From positions 1 to 35,903 of the forward strand of contig DATCLC010000155.1 of the NCBI GenBank assembly GCA_036564135.1: a stretch of 35,903 nt of DNA, written 5' to 3'. Below the pieces are notes generated by a model. The model was not told where the DNA came from. It ran no database searches and saw only the letters and a list, made by a program, of their open reading frames with translations. Made by a program: the position numbers and the translations under genes. The stretch is from RSA11 sp036564135. GTDB taxonomy: Bacteria > Actinomycetota > Thermoleophilia > Solirubrobacterales > 70-9. Positions within the stretch are counted from its first letter, which is position 1; every line of letters begins with the position of its first letter. Below, in pieces: positions 15,563 through 22,727 of this stretch.

Positions 15563-15568
15563 TAGGGT
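15563..15568 (+). promoter_or_regulatory. Putative -10 box (TAGGGT) for the riboswitch-pilin transcript
   Basis: TAGGGT preceded by TG lies about 22 nt upstream of the first aptamer base, so transcription from near 15575 would include the complete riboswitch. No clear -35 box is seen. Confidence 0.3.
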
Positions 15569-15589
15569 GCGATGAGTAAGGCCAACGCT

Positions 15590-15672
15590 CCGGTGCCAAA
15601 GGCAAACCCACCGCGAGGTGGTGACGCAAAGCCACGGGTCTTCCCGACGGAAGACAGCCGGGCTGCCACCGG
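15590..15672 (+). promoter_or_regulatory. Cyclic di-GMP-I (GEMM-I) riboswitch aptamer
   Basis: The conserved core of the class I c-di-GMP riboswitch is present in order: AAAGGCAAACC (15598-15608), a P2 hairpin with a GCGA tetraloop (CCACC/GGTGG), GACGCAAAGCC (15623-15633), ACGGG, a P3 stem TCTTCC/GGAAGA, and CAGCCGGGCTGCC closing the fold. P1 is CCGGTG (15590-15595) with CACCGG (15667-15672). The GNRA tetraloop and the long P3 arm are the elements that dock in the crystal structures. It precedes the type IV pilin start by 70 nt, so it most likely links pilin expression to intracellular c-di-GMP. Confidence 0.93.
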
Positions 15673-15742
15673 GGTTCCCCGGACCTCCAGGGTTAGGGCT
15701 AACGGAGCGATGGCGAACACTAGGTCCCACAGGAGGGTACCC
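15669..15742 (+). promoter_or_regulatory. Riboswitch expression platform with pilin ribosome binding site
   Basis: CCGGGG/CCCCGG (15669-15682) would form a hairpin that uses the 3' strand of P1, so the two cannot coexist. GGACCT (15681-15686) can pair with AGGTCC (15722-15727), while CCTCC (15684-15688) can pair with the GGAGG of the ribosome binding site (15732-15736). These pairings exclude each other. No T-tract terminator is present before the start codon, which favours translational control. The direction of the switch is not determined by the sequence. Confidence 0.5.
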
Positions 15743-16174
15743 ATGGTCCAGAAGCTCCGTGAGAGGGCGCGCGGCGAGGGCGGTTTCACGCTCGTCGAGC
15801 TCCTCGTCGTGATGCTGATTCTCGGCCTGCTGGCCGCGATCGCGATTCCGTCGTTCTTCAACCAGCGCGACAAGGCGCGTGACGCCGACGCCAAGTCGGC
15901 CGCTCGTACGGCGCAGACCGCGATCGAGACGTACGCCACCGACAACGGCGGCAGCTACGACGGCGCGACCGTCAACGCCCTGGTCAACATCGAGCAGACG
16001 CTCACCGATCGCGTGATCAACGTGTCGGCGACCGATGACTCGTACACGGTGACCGCTGAGTCGGAGACGGGCAACACGTTCTCGATCACTCGCAACTCCG
16101 ACGGCACAACCCTGCTGGAGTGCGAGACGGCGGGCGAGGCCGGCTGTCCGTCAAGCGGCACGTGGGGCGACTAG
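15743..16174 (+). CDS. Major type IV pilin (prepilin)
   Basis: The 143-residue prepilin starts MVQKLRERARGEGG, a basic leader cut after Gly14. The class III N-terminus FTLVELLVVMLILGLLAAIA follows, with the conserved Glu at +5, then IPSFFNQRDKARDADAKSAA. The C-terminal half is a small Thr/Ser-rich globular head with two Cys (CETAGEAGC) that may form a disulfide. The ATG has AGGAGGG upstream. The frame is open further upstream through the riboswitch, but that part is RNA structure. It is followed by a strong terminator, so the pilin is a separate unit made at its own rate. Single-pilin units upstream of minor-pilin operons usually encode the major subunit; that is inference. Confidence 0.93.
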   Translation: MVQKLRERARGEGGFTLVELLVVMLILGLLAAIAIPSFFNQRDKARDADAKSAARTAQTAIETYATDNGGSYDGATVNALVNIEQTLTDRVINVSATDDSYTVTAESETGNTFSITRNSDGTTLLECETAGEAGCPSSGTWGD

Positions 16175-16200
16175 TCGCCTGACGCAACCTGCGCAAGCGA

Positions 16201-16229
16201 GGGGCGGCCCCGGGGGGCCGCCCCTTTTT
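16201..16229 (+). terminator. Rho-independent terminator after the pilin gene
   Basis: A perfect 10-bp GC stem, GGGGCGGCCC with GGGCCGCCCC, encloses a 4-nt loop and is followed directly by TTTTT (16225-16229). It starts 27 nt after the pilin stop codon and separates the pilin from the minor-pilin operon. Confidence 0.93.
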
Positions 16230-16309
16230 CGTTCTGGGGGCGTCCCCGGAATGTGCGTCTCGAACCACACGAGGGTTCAAACCAACACGCTTCCGTGCCG
16301 ATAGGGGGG

Positions 16310-17668
16310 ATGGTGTTTGAAGCGATCACACACAGGGTCCGCAGGGTCAGGTGCGAGGAGGGGTTCGCCATCCCGACCGTGCTCGCCGTGCTCGTCGCGG
16401 CGTTCGCGGTGGGCTCCGCCGCGGTCGTCGCCTCGATGGGCGCCCAGTCCGGCGCCACGCGCGACCTGAACACGAAGGCGGCGCTGGCCGCCGCCGAGGA
16501 CGGGGTGGAGAACGCGCTGCTGCGCTACAACCGGATCGGCACCAACAACGGAGCCGAGCTATGCCGCCCGGTCACCCCGCACGGCCAGCGCACCGACGGC
16601 TGGTGCGCGGCGCCGGTCGCCGACCCCGAGGGCCGCTACCTCTACTGGGTCCGCCCGACCCCGACCGAGCTCGAGATCGTCTCGGCCGGCACCGTCGACG
16701 GCGTCACGCGCCGCGTCCTCGCGCATGCGACCTCGGCCCAGAGCACGCTCGGCGGCAAGAAGCCGTTCACGGAGCACAGCGTGATCGGCCTGGACTACGT
16801 CACGCAGGGGGCGAACACGCAGATCACGGCCAGCGTGGCCACGAACGGCGACGTGACGCAGGCCGGCACCCCGAACTCCGTGATCAACTGCACCGGCGGA
16901 AACGTGCAGGTCGGGCCCAGCGGCACCGTCAAGCCCCCCGAGCCGAACATCGATTGCCCGATCACCCACGGCTGGTCCGAGCTCACCCCGGTGAACCAGG
17001 GCGACGTCGCGCAGGTCAACGACAACGACCGGATCACGAAGGCCGTGAACGGCCAGACGGGCGGCGACACGGTCAGCGGCAACCGCAGCCGCGTCGACTG
17101 GGACCCGGTCGCGCGCACGCTGACGCTCAACCAGAACGTGTCGATCACGCTCGGCGGCGCCAACTACAGCCTCTGCCGCCTGGAGACCAAGCAGAACACG
17201 AACATCTTCGTCGTCTCCGGCGCCCAGGTGCGCATCTACTTCGACGCGCCTGAGAACTGCGGGTTCACGAGCGCGACCACGCAGCTCAAGATGAACCAGA
17301 ACTCGAGCATCCAGGCGAGCGGGGGCTCGCAGGTCAATCTGGCGCTGCTGTTCGTCGGCTCCGACGCGATCCCGACCTCGATCGAGCTCGCGCAGAACAC
17401 ACAGGCGCCCGGCCCGTGCAGCCAGCAGTTCGTGCTGTATGCGCCGCGCAGCGCGGTCTCCCTCGCGCAGAACGCATACGTATGCGGCGCGATCGCCGGC
17501 AAGTCGATCTCGGTGGCGCAGAACTCGAGGATCACGGCGAGCAACCTTGCCTCCGAGTTCGAGCTGCCGGGGACGGAGAGCCAGTACTTCACCGGCTACA
17601 AGCCCGGGACGTTCATCGAGTGCACCGCCACCGATCCGCCGAGCGGCGCACCGGACCAGGGGTGCTGA
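16310..17668 (+). CDS. PilX/GspK-like minor pilin with large Asn/Gln-repeat domain
   Basis: The 452-residue protein has a leader ending CEEG (Gly18) and a hydrophobic helix FAIPTVLAVLVAAFAVGSAA. The +5 residue is Thr, not Glu, as in GspK/PilX-type tip subunits. The helix leads into TKAALAAAEDGVENALLRYN, typical of PilX. The C-terminal ~180 residues repeat a Q-N dipeptide followed by small polar residues at 275, 295, 330, 362, 387 and 404 (NQNVSI, NQNSSI, AQNSRI), suggesting stacked beta-strand turns. The ATG at 16310 abuts a GGGGGG stretch; the GTG at 16313 is an alternative start. The leader region holds a small GAACC/GGTTC hairpin. Its stop overlaps the next start (TGATG). Confidence 0.8.
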   Translation: MVFEAITHRVRRVRCEEGFAIPTVLAVLVAAFAVGSAAVVASMGAQSGATRDLNTKAALAAAEDGVENALLRYNRIGTNNGAELCRPVTPHGQRTDGWCAAPVADPEGRYLYWVRPTPTELEIVSAGTVDGVTRRVLAHATSAQSTLGGKKPFTEHSVIGLDYVTQGANTQITASVATNGDVTQAGTPNSVINCTGGNVQVGPSGTVKPPEPNIDCPITHGWSELTPVNQGDVAQVNDNDRITKAVNGQTGGDTVSGNRSRVDWDPVARTLTLNQNVSITLGGANYSLCRLETKQNTNIFVVSGAQVRIYFDAPENCGFTSATTQLKMNQNSSIQASGGSQVNLALLFVGSDAIPTSIELAQNTQAPGPCSQQFVLYAPRSAVSLAQNAYVCGAIAGKSISVAQNSRITASNLASEFELPGTESQYFTGYKPGTFIECTATDPPSGAPDQGC

Positions 17669-18267
17669 TGGATGTCGCCCGTGAACGGATGTGGGCGCGG
17701 CTGCGACGTGAGGACGGGTACACGCTCACCGAGCTCCTCGTCGCGCTCATGATCGGCCTGGTGGTCGCGGCCGGCGGGATGACGCTCCTGCAGATCGTCG
17801 TGCGCGCCCAGCCCGAGTCGGCCGAGCGTTCCTCCCAGATCCAGCAGGGGCGCGCGATGCTGGAGATGCTCACCCGCGAGCTCCGCCAGGGCGAGTCCGT
17901 GGAGGTCGCCACCGCGACCGAGCTCACGCTCACCACCTACGCCCGGAGCGCCGACTGCGACTGGCCGGCCGGCGAGCCGACGCCGTGCGCCGTCACCTAC
18001 ACCTGCGAGGGGGGCTCGTGCAGCCGGATTCCCGCGGGCGGCACGGCCGAGATCATCGTCACCGGGCTGCGCACCGACGAGGTCTTCAGCTACTGCGAGG
18101 TGGGCCAGCTCGGCGGCTGCGAGGCGCAGCCCACCGCTGTGAACCCCGGCTACGTGGAGGTCGAGCTCTCCTACCCGCAGGTCGACGGCGCCGAGGCGGT
18201 CACCTTCCGCGACGGCGTGCACCTGCGCAACCTGATCGAGAACGACCCGGAGGCGCCGCAGGCATGA
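17668..18267 (+). CDS. PilW/PulJ-like minor pilin
   Basis: The 199-residue prepilin has leader MDVARERMWARLRREDG cut after Gly17 and helix YTLTELLVALMIGLVVAAGG with Glu at +5. It continues TLLQIVVRAQPESAERSSQI and LEMLTRELRQGESV, the usual PilW/PulJ pattern of a long N-terminal helix leading to RELRQ. The C-terminal part carries about six Cys (DCDW, TPCAVTYTC, GGSC, SYCEV, GGCE), pointing to disulfide bonds outside the cell. The start overlaps the stop of the PilX-like gene and its stop overlaps the next ATG, so the three minor pilins are translationally coupled. A frame open further upstream is a shadow of the preceding gene. Confidence 0.85.
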   Translation: MDVARERMWARLRREDGYTLTELLVALMIGLVVAAGGMTLLQIVVRAQPESAERSSQIQQGRAMLEMLTRELRQGESVEVATATELTLTTYARSADCDWPAGEPTPCAVTYTCEGGSCSRIPAGGTAEIIVTGLRTDEVFSYCEVGQLGGCEAQPTAVNPGYVEVELSYPQVDGAEAVTFRDGVHLRNLIENDPEAPQA

Positions 18268-19991
18268 GGGCGGAGCGCCTCGTCCGCGACCGCTGCGCGC
18301 GCGCGGCTCGGCGCCTGCGCGCCGAGGACGGCATCACGCTGGTCGAGGGCGTGGTGGCGGCGCTGCTGCTCGCGCTGAGCTCGCTCGCGCTGCTGCAGCT
18401 CGTCGACACCTCGGCGCGGTCGAACTTCCGGGCCGAGCAGAGTCAGGCGCTCAACAACCGGTTGCAGGCCGAGCTCGAGGAGGTCCGCGCGCTTCCCTAC
18501 CAGCAGATCGCGCTGACCACCGCGCCCGAGTCCTCCGGCGACCCGAACCACCCGGGCCAGCGCATCCAGCACTCGACCTTCGACGGCGAGCCGCTCGTCG
18601 TGAACGGCAGCACGGTCCCGGGCAGCGGCGACCCGGTGTCGCTGGGCAAGGTCGATCCGGGGCCCGAGCCGTTCGCCATCGGCGACATCAAGGGGGAGAT
18701 CTACCGCTACGTCACCTGGACGGACGCGGACTGCTCCACCACCGGGGGCAGCGAGTCGTGCGGTGAGGGGCTCGCGAAGCGGGTGACGATCGCCGCCAAG
18801 CTCGACGACAACGCGGTGGCGACCGGGCGCAGCTACCAGGAGGTGCAGGGCGAGGTCGTCGACACGGAGGTCACCCCCGAGGACAACCCGCCGCCGCCCG
18901 GCGACCCCGTCGAGGGACAGGTGGCTGAGCTCTGGCTCACCGACACCCCGTGCAGCTACTCCGAGCGCCAGCCGATCACCGGCGACCACCTCGGTCACAA
19001 CACCCGCGGCCGCTGCCGCGACGGCCACAAGACGGGCAACAGCGCGGGCGCGCCGGACCTGCTCTTCCCCGAGGCGCCGGCGTGGGGCGGGGTCGACGAG
19101 CCGACCTACGACTACGCCACCGAGCTCGAGCCCGCGGATGCGGGGGCAGAGCCGGACATCGGGCTGCAGATGCCCTGGGCCACGACCGACAGCTGCCTTT
19201 TGCAGCCGGTGCTCAACCTGGTCAACGGCATCGTCCAGCCGGTGCTGGGCACGCCCGACCCGCTGGACGGCTTGCTGACGCTGGTCGGCGGCGATCCCAA
19301 CAAGTACGCGCGCGTCCACACCTGGCTCTCGCCGCCGATCCGCAACCAGGGCGGCGTGCTGCTCGGGCAGGGGACGCTCGATCTGTGGACGAAGACGATC
19401 AACGGCGCCGTGCACCCCGGCGAGATCTGCGTCTCGGTCTTCATCCGCCAGAAGGTCCAGGTCTCGGTGCTGCCCAAGCAGCTCTGCCTGCCGCTGCTGG
19501 GCTGCATCCAGCTCGACCTCGGGATCATCGACCTGACCAAGACGCCACCGCAGGTCTGCCTGCCGCTGGTCGGGTGCATCGGGCTTGAGCTGAGCCTGAT
19601 CGAGCTCGAGCTCGACGTCCCGCTGATCAACACCCTCGGCCTCACCGGGCGCACCAACCCGCCGACCGAGGGCGGCCTTGAGTGCGACCGGGGCGTGAAC
19701 CCCCTGGGCGAGCTCTTGCGGCTCACGTACTTCCGCTGCAAGAAGAACCCGTGGCCGCAGGAGTGGACCAAGCTCTCGATCCCGCTCGACTTCCTTGGGG
19801 TCAACACCTCCGGGCAGCTCATCCCCGAGGTGCTCCCCCGCGACAGCCAGATCGGGGTCTCGCTGATGGTCCGCAAGGCCGGCACCCAGCCGGGGAGCGG
19901 CTTGGAGTTCATGTACGACCATCCGAGCTTCCAGAGCCGCCTCCAGCTCCGCACGGACAAGCTTCTCGAGTTCGGATCGCTCACGGGCTGA
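18264..19991 (+). CDS. Oversized type IV minor pilin with large C-terminal domain (possible tip adhesin)
   Basis: The 575-residue prepilin has a basic leader ending AEDG (Gly23) and helix ITLVEGVVAALLLALSSLAL with Glu at +5, followed by NNRLQAELEEVRALPYQQIA as in PilV/GspI-type subunits. Those are usually under 200 residues; here some 400 extra residues follow. Residues 406-424 (QLCLPLLGCIQLDLGIIDL) are repeated at 430-448 (QVCLPLVGCIGLELSLIEL) with a 24-residue period and paired Cys. The flanking parts (GQGTLDLWTKTINGAV, EICVSVFIRQ, WTKLSIPLDF) look like a beta-sandwich. An adhesive or tip role is inference. ATG overlaps the previous stop (ATGA). Confidence 0.82.
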   Translation: MRAERLVRDRCARAARRLRAEDGITLVEGVVAALLLALSSLALLQLVDTSARSNFRAEQSQALNNRLQAELEEVRALPYQQIALTTAPESSGDPNHPGQRIQHSTFDGEPLVVNGSTVPGSGDPVSLGKVDPGPEPFAIGDIKGEIYRYVTWTDADCSTTGGSESCGEGLAKRVTIAAKLDDNAVATGRSYQEVQGEVVDTEVTPEDNPPPPGDPVEGQVAELWLTDTPCSYSERQPITGDHLGHNTRGRCRDGHKTGNSAGAPDLLFPEAPAWGGVDEPTYDYATELEPADAGAEPDIGLQMPWATTDSCLLQPVLNLVNGIVQPVLGTPDPLDGLLTLVGGDPNKYARVHTWLSPPIRNQGGVLLGQGTLDLWTKTINGAVHPGEICVSVFIRQKVQVSVLPKQLCLPLLGCIQLDLGIIDLTKTPPQVCLPLVGCIGLELSLIELELDVPLINTLGLTGRTNPPTEGGLECDRGVNPLGELLRLTYFRCKKNPWPQEWTKLSIPLDFLGVNTSGQLIPEVLPRDSQIGVSLMVRKAGTQPGSGLEFMYDHPSFQSRLQLRTDKLLEFGSLTG

Positions 19992-20007
19992 TAAGAAGGG
20001 GCCGCTC

Positions 20008-20769
20008 GTGATCGCCGTCGTCCTGTTCGTGGTCGGTGCTGTCCTGGGCAGCTTCGTCACGGTGCTCGCCCACCGGATCCCCCGCGGCGAGAGGTGGGTG
20101 AGCGGCCGCTCGCGCTGCCCGAACTGCGGCGGGCGGATCGCGGCGCGCGACAACGTGCCGCTGATCTCGTGGCTGCTTTTGCGCGGGCGCTGCCGCAACT
20201 GCGGCGAGCGGATCTCCGCGCGCTACCCGCTCGCCGAGCTCGGCCTGGGGGCGCTGTTCGCCGCCACCTACCTGATCCTGGGCGCCGATCCCTGGTGGGA
20301 GCTCGCCCTCGGTCTCGTGCTCTGCGTGGTGCTCGTCGCGATCACGCTCACCGACCTCGACCTGCGGCTCATCCCCAACGTGCTCGTGGGGGCGGGCGCG
20401 GTCGCGGCGCTCGCGCTGCTTGCGGTCGGCGACCCCGACGAGCTGCCCGGGCACCTCCTCGCCGCGGCGATTGCGGGCGGCGTGCTGCTCTTGGTCGTGC
20501 TCGCCTACCCGCGCGGGATGGGGATGGGCGACGTGAAGCTCGTGGCCATGATGGGCCTCTTCCTCGGGCGCGCGGTCGCGCCGGCGGTGCTGATCGGGTT
20601 CGCGGCGGGCGCCCTGGTCGGGGTCGCGATCATGGCGCGCCACGGCGCCGCCGGGCGCAAGCAGGCGATCCCGTTCGGCCCGTTTCTCGCGCTCGGCGGG
20701 ATCGTCGGCCTGTGGTTCGGGGACGAGACCGTCGAGTGGTACCTCGACGAGTTCTTCCCGGACTCCTGA
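20008..20769 (+). CDS. pilD: Type IV prepilin peptidase/N-methyltransferase (A24)
   Basis: The 253-residue integral membrane protein has the PilD/GspO layout. The N-terminus is VVGAVLGSFVTVLAHRIPRG, then a cytoplasmic loop with two zinc-type pairs CPNC (Cys37, Cys40) and CRNC (Cys62, Cys65). LISWLLLRG and RYPLAELGLG follow, then catalytic Asp in TDLDLRLIPN (116/118) and the GMGMGDVKL motif (Asp175). It cleaves prepilin leaders after Gly and methylates the new N-terminus, so it should process the four prepilins upstream. The GTG start has AAGGGG about 7 nt before it, 16 nt after the oversized minor pilin gene. Confidence 0.94.
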   Translation: MIAVVLFVVGAVLGSFVTVLAHRIPRGERWVSGRSRCPNCGGRIAARDNVPLISWLLLRGRCRNCGERISARYPLAELGLGALFAATYLILGADPWWELALGLVLCVVLVAITLTDLDLRLIPNVLVGAGAVAALALLAVGDPDELPGHLLAAAIAGGVLLLVVLAYPRGMGMGDVKLVAMMGLFLGRAVAPAVLIGFAAGALVGVAIMARHGAAGRKQAIPFGPFLALGGIVGLWFGDETVEWYLDEFFPDS

Positions 20770-20845
20770 CGCGCCGTTCAGGACTCAAGGAATCGCGCCC
20801 CGAAGCCGATTGAGGGGTAGCGCGCCGGGCGCGCGAGGTACGCAA

Positions 20846-21955
20846 ATGGGACTTCTCTCCTCCTCCAACTCCAAGTCGATCGTCGGCCTCGACGTGGGCA
20901 CCGACAGCATCGCGGCGACCGAGGTCCGCGCCAACGGCTCCGTCGAGGTCGTCGGCCAGGGCATCGCCCCGCTCGAGCCCGGGGTCTTCCGCGAGGGCGA
21001 GGTGGCCGACGTCGAGGGCCTCTCGGCGGCCCTCAAGGAGCTCTTCTCCGCGAACAAGCTTTCCCAGAACGTGCGCCTCGGGATCGCGAACCAGCGCCTC
21101 GCGGTGAGGGTGCTGCGGCTCCCGGCGATCGCCGACGAGGAGCAGCTCGAGACCGCGATCCGCTTCCAGGCCCAGGACAGCATCCCGATGCCGCTCGAGC
21201 AGGCCGTGCTCGACTGGCAGGTGATCGGTACCAGCCAGGGCGCCTCCGGCGAGGCGCAGATCGACGTCGTCGCCGCGGCCGCGCGGCGCGACATGATCGA
21301 CCAGATGCTCGCCGCGATGCGCGGCGCGGGCCTGCGGCCCGTGGGCATCGACGTCGCCGCCTTCGGCCTCGTGCGCGCGCTCGCCCACGACCCCCAGCTC
21401 ACCGCCGCCGTGCCCTCCTACGAGGAGCGCCTCGCCGGGGAGGGCGAGGGTGAGCCGCAGGCGCCCGCGTGGCTGCTCTGCCACCTCGGCGACGTCACCA
21501 ACCTCGCGGTGGCGCAGGCGGGCAACTGCCTGTTCACCCGCATGGCGTCCTTCGGGCTCGAGGGCATGGCCCAGCGGCTCGCCGAGCGCCGCCAGCTCAC
21601 GCTCGAGCACGCGCGGCAGTGGCTGGCCCACGTCGGCCTCGCCGCGCCGGTCGAGGAGATCGAGGGCGACCCCGAGCACGTCGCCGGAGCGCGCGCGGTG
21701 CTCGAGGAGGGCGTGGCGCGGCTCGCCGACGAGATCCGCGTCTCGGTCGAGTACTACAACGCCCAAGAGGGCGCGGTCGCGCTCCAGGGCGCCGTCGCCA
21801 CGGGCCCGGGGACCACGCTGCCCGGCCTCGTCGAGCGCCTGCAGGAGAGCCTCGGCTACCCGTTCACCACGTCGCGCCCCGCGGCGCTCGGCCACCTCGA
21901 CGACGTCACCGCCGCCCGCCTGACCCTGTCCTTCGGCCTCGCCCTGGAGCGCTAG
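20846..21955 (+). CDS. pilM: Type IV pilus assembly protein PilM (actin-like ATPase)
   Basis: The 369-residue protein has the actin/FtsA-like fold of PilM: KSIVGLDVGTDSIAATEVRA near the N-terminus, RLGIANQRLAVRVLRLPAIA, LETAIRFQAQDSIPMPLEQA, and a phosphate-2-like WLLCHLGDVTNLAVAQAGNC. The second half includes RLADEIRVSVEYYNAQEGAV. PilM is cytoplasmic and binds the N-terminal tail of PilN to link the assembly platform with the motors. The ATG at 20846 has GAGGT 6 nt upstream; a GC-rich GCGCGCC/GGGCGCGC hairpin lies just before it (about 20819-20836) and may tune initiation. The gap after pilD (76 nt) could hold a separate promoter. Confidence 0.93.
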   Translation: MGLLSSSNSKSIVGLDVGTDSIAATEVRANGSVEVVGQGIAPLEPGVFREGEVADVEGLSAALKELFSANKLSQNVRLGIANQRLAVRVLRLPAIADEEQLETAIRFQAQDSIPMPLEQAVLDWQVIGTSQGASGEAQIDVVAAAARRDMIDQMLAAMRGAGLRPVGIDVAAFGLVRALAHDPQLTAAVPSYEERLAGEGEGEPQAPAWLLCHLGDVTNLAVAQAGNCLFTRMASFGLEGMAQRLAERRQLTLEHARQWLAHVGLAAPVEEIEGDPEHVAGARAVLEEGVARLADEIRVSVEYYNAQEGAVALQGAVATGPGTTLPGLVERLQESLGYPFTTSRPAALGHLDDVTAARLTLSFGLALER

Positions 21956-21959
21956 CGCG

Positions 21960-22727
21960 ATGCGCCCCGTCAACCTGATCCCGCCCGAGGAGCGCCGCGG
22001 CGACCGCGCGCCCCTGCGCCGGGGCCCGGTGGCGTACGCGCTCGTCGGCGCGCTCGCCGTCGCGCTCGTGGCCGTTCTCGCGCTGGTCCTGTTCAGCAAC
22101 AGCGTCACCGAGAAGGAGTCGCGGCTCGCCGCGCTCGAGGCGGAACGCGACGCGGTTGCGGCGGAGGCGCAGGCGCTGGCTCCCTACGCGCAGTTCGCCG
22201 CGATGCAGCAGAACCGCGAGCTCACCGTCATCAGCCTCGCCGACAGCCGCTTCGACTGGGAGCGCGTGCTGCGCGAGCTCGCCCTCGTGATCCCGGACGA
22301 CGTGTGGCTGCTCGAGCTCACCGGCGAGGCCGTCGGCAACGGCGAGGACGGCGGGACCCTCGGCCCGAGCCTGCAGATCTCCGGCTGCGGCCGCGACCAC
22401 GAGGCGGTGGCGCGTTTCATTGCAGCGCTCGAGGACATCGACGGCGTGACCCGCGTCGGCCTCAGCGACACCGTCCGCGAGGAGGGCGGGAGCAGCGGCT
22501 CCAACGCCGAGGGGGGCGCGACGTGCTACGGCCGCGACCTGCCGGCGACCTTCAACGCGCAGGCGGTGTTCGACAACGTCGCCGCCGCGCCCCCGGCCTC
22601 CGCGCCGGCGCCCGAGGCCGCGGAGCCTCAGACTGAGCCCGGGTCGACGCCCGCGACCGCGAGCACCCAGGCGGGCGGCAAGGGCAAGAAGGACGCGAAC
22701 GTCGTCGCGGGGGTGGCGAAGCCATGA
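21960..22727 (+). CDS. pilN: Type IV pilus assembly protein PilN
   Basis: The 255-residue bitopic membrane protein starts with the PilM-binding sequence MRPVNLIPPEERR (the INLLP-type motif). One membrane helix follows (VAYALVGALAVALVAVLALV), then a coiled-coil ESRLAALEAERDAVAAEAQA and a ferredoxin-like periplasmic domain (FDWERVLRELALVIPDDVWL). The C-terminal ~60 residues are an Ala/Pro/Thr-rich tail ending in Lys-rich GGKGKKDAN, longer than in proteobacterial PilN. It starts 4 nt after the pilM stop and overlaps pilO by 4 nt, so PilM, PilN and PilO are made together. Confidence 0.9.
   Translation: MRPVNLIPPEERRGDRAPLRRGPVAYALVGALAVALVAVLALVLFSNSVTEKESRLAALEAERDAVAAEAQALAPYAQFAAMQQNRELTVISLADSRFDWERVLRELALVIPDDVWLLELTGEAVGNGEDGGTLGPSLQISGCGRDHEAVARFIAALEDIDGVTRVGLSDTVREEGGSSGSNAEGGATCYGRDLPATFNAQAVFDNVAAAPPASAPAPEAAEPQTEPGSTPATASTQAGGKGKKDANVVAGVAKP

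Noticed and set aside
15572..15742. Upstream start of the pilin frame at 15572
   Set aside because: The extension would translate the c-di-GMP aptamer; the ATG at 15743 has AGGAGGG and gives a normal prepilin leader.
16230..16309. Second riboswitch before the PilX-like gene
   Set aside because: Only a small GAACC/GGTTC hairpin is visible and none of the GEMM core sequences recur.
18171..20198. 675-residue minus-strand ORF
   Set aside because: Antisense shadow of the oversized minor pilin, whose plus-strand frame has a prepilin leader and operon overlaps.
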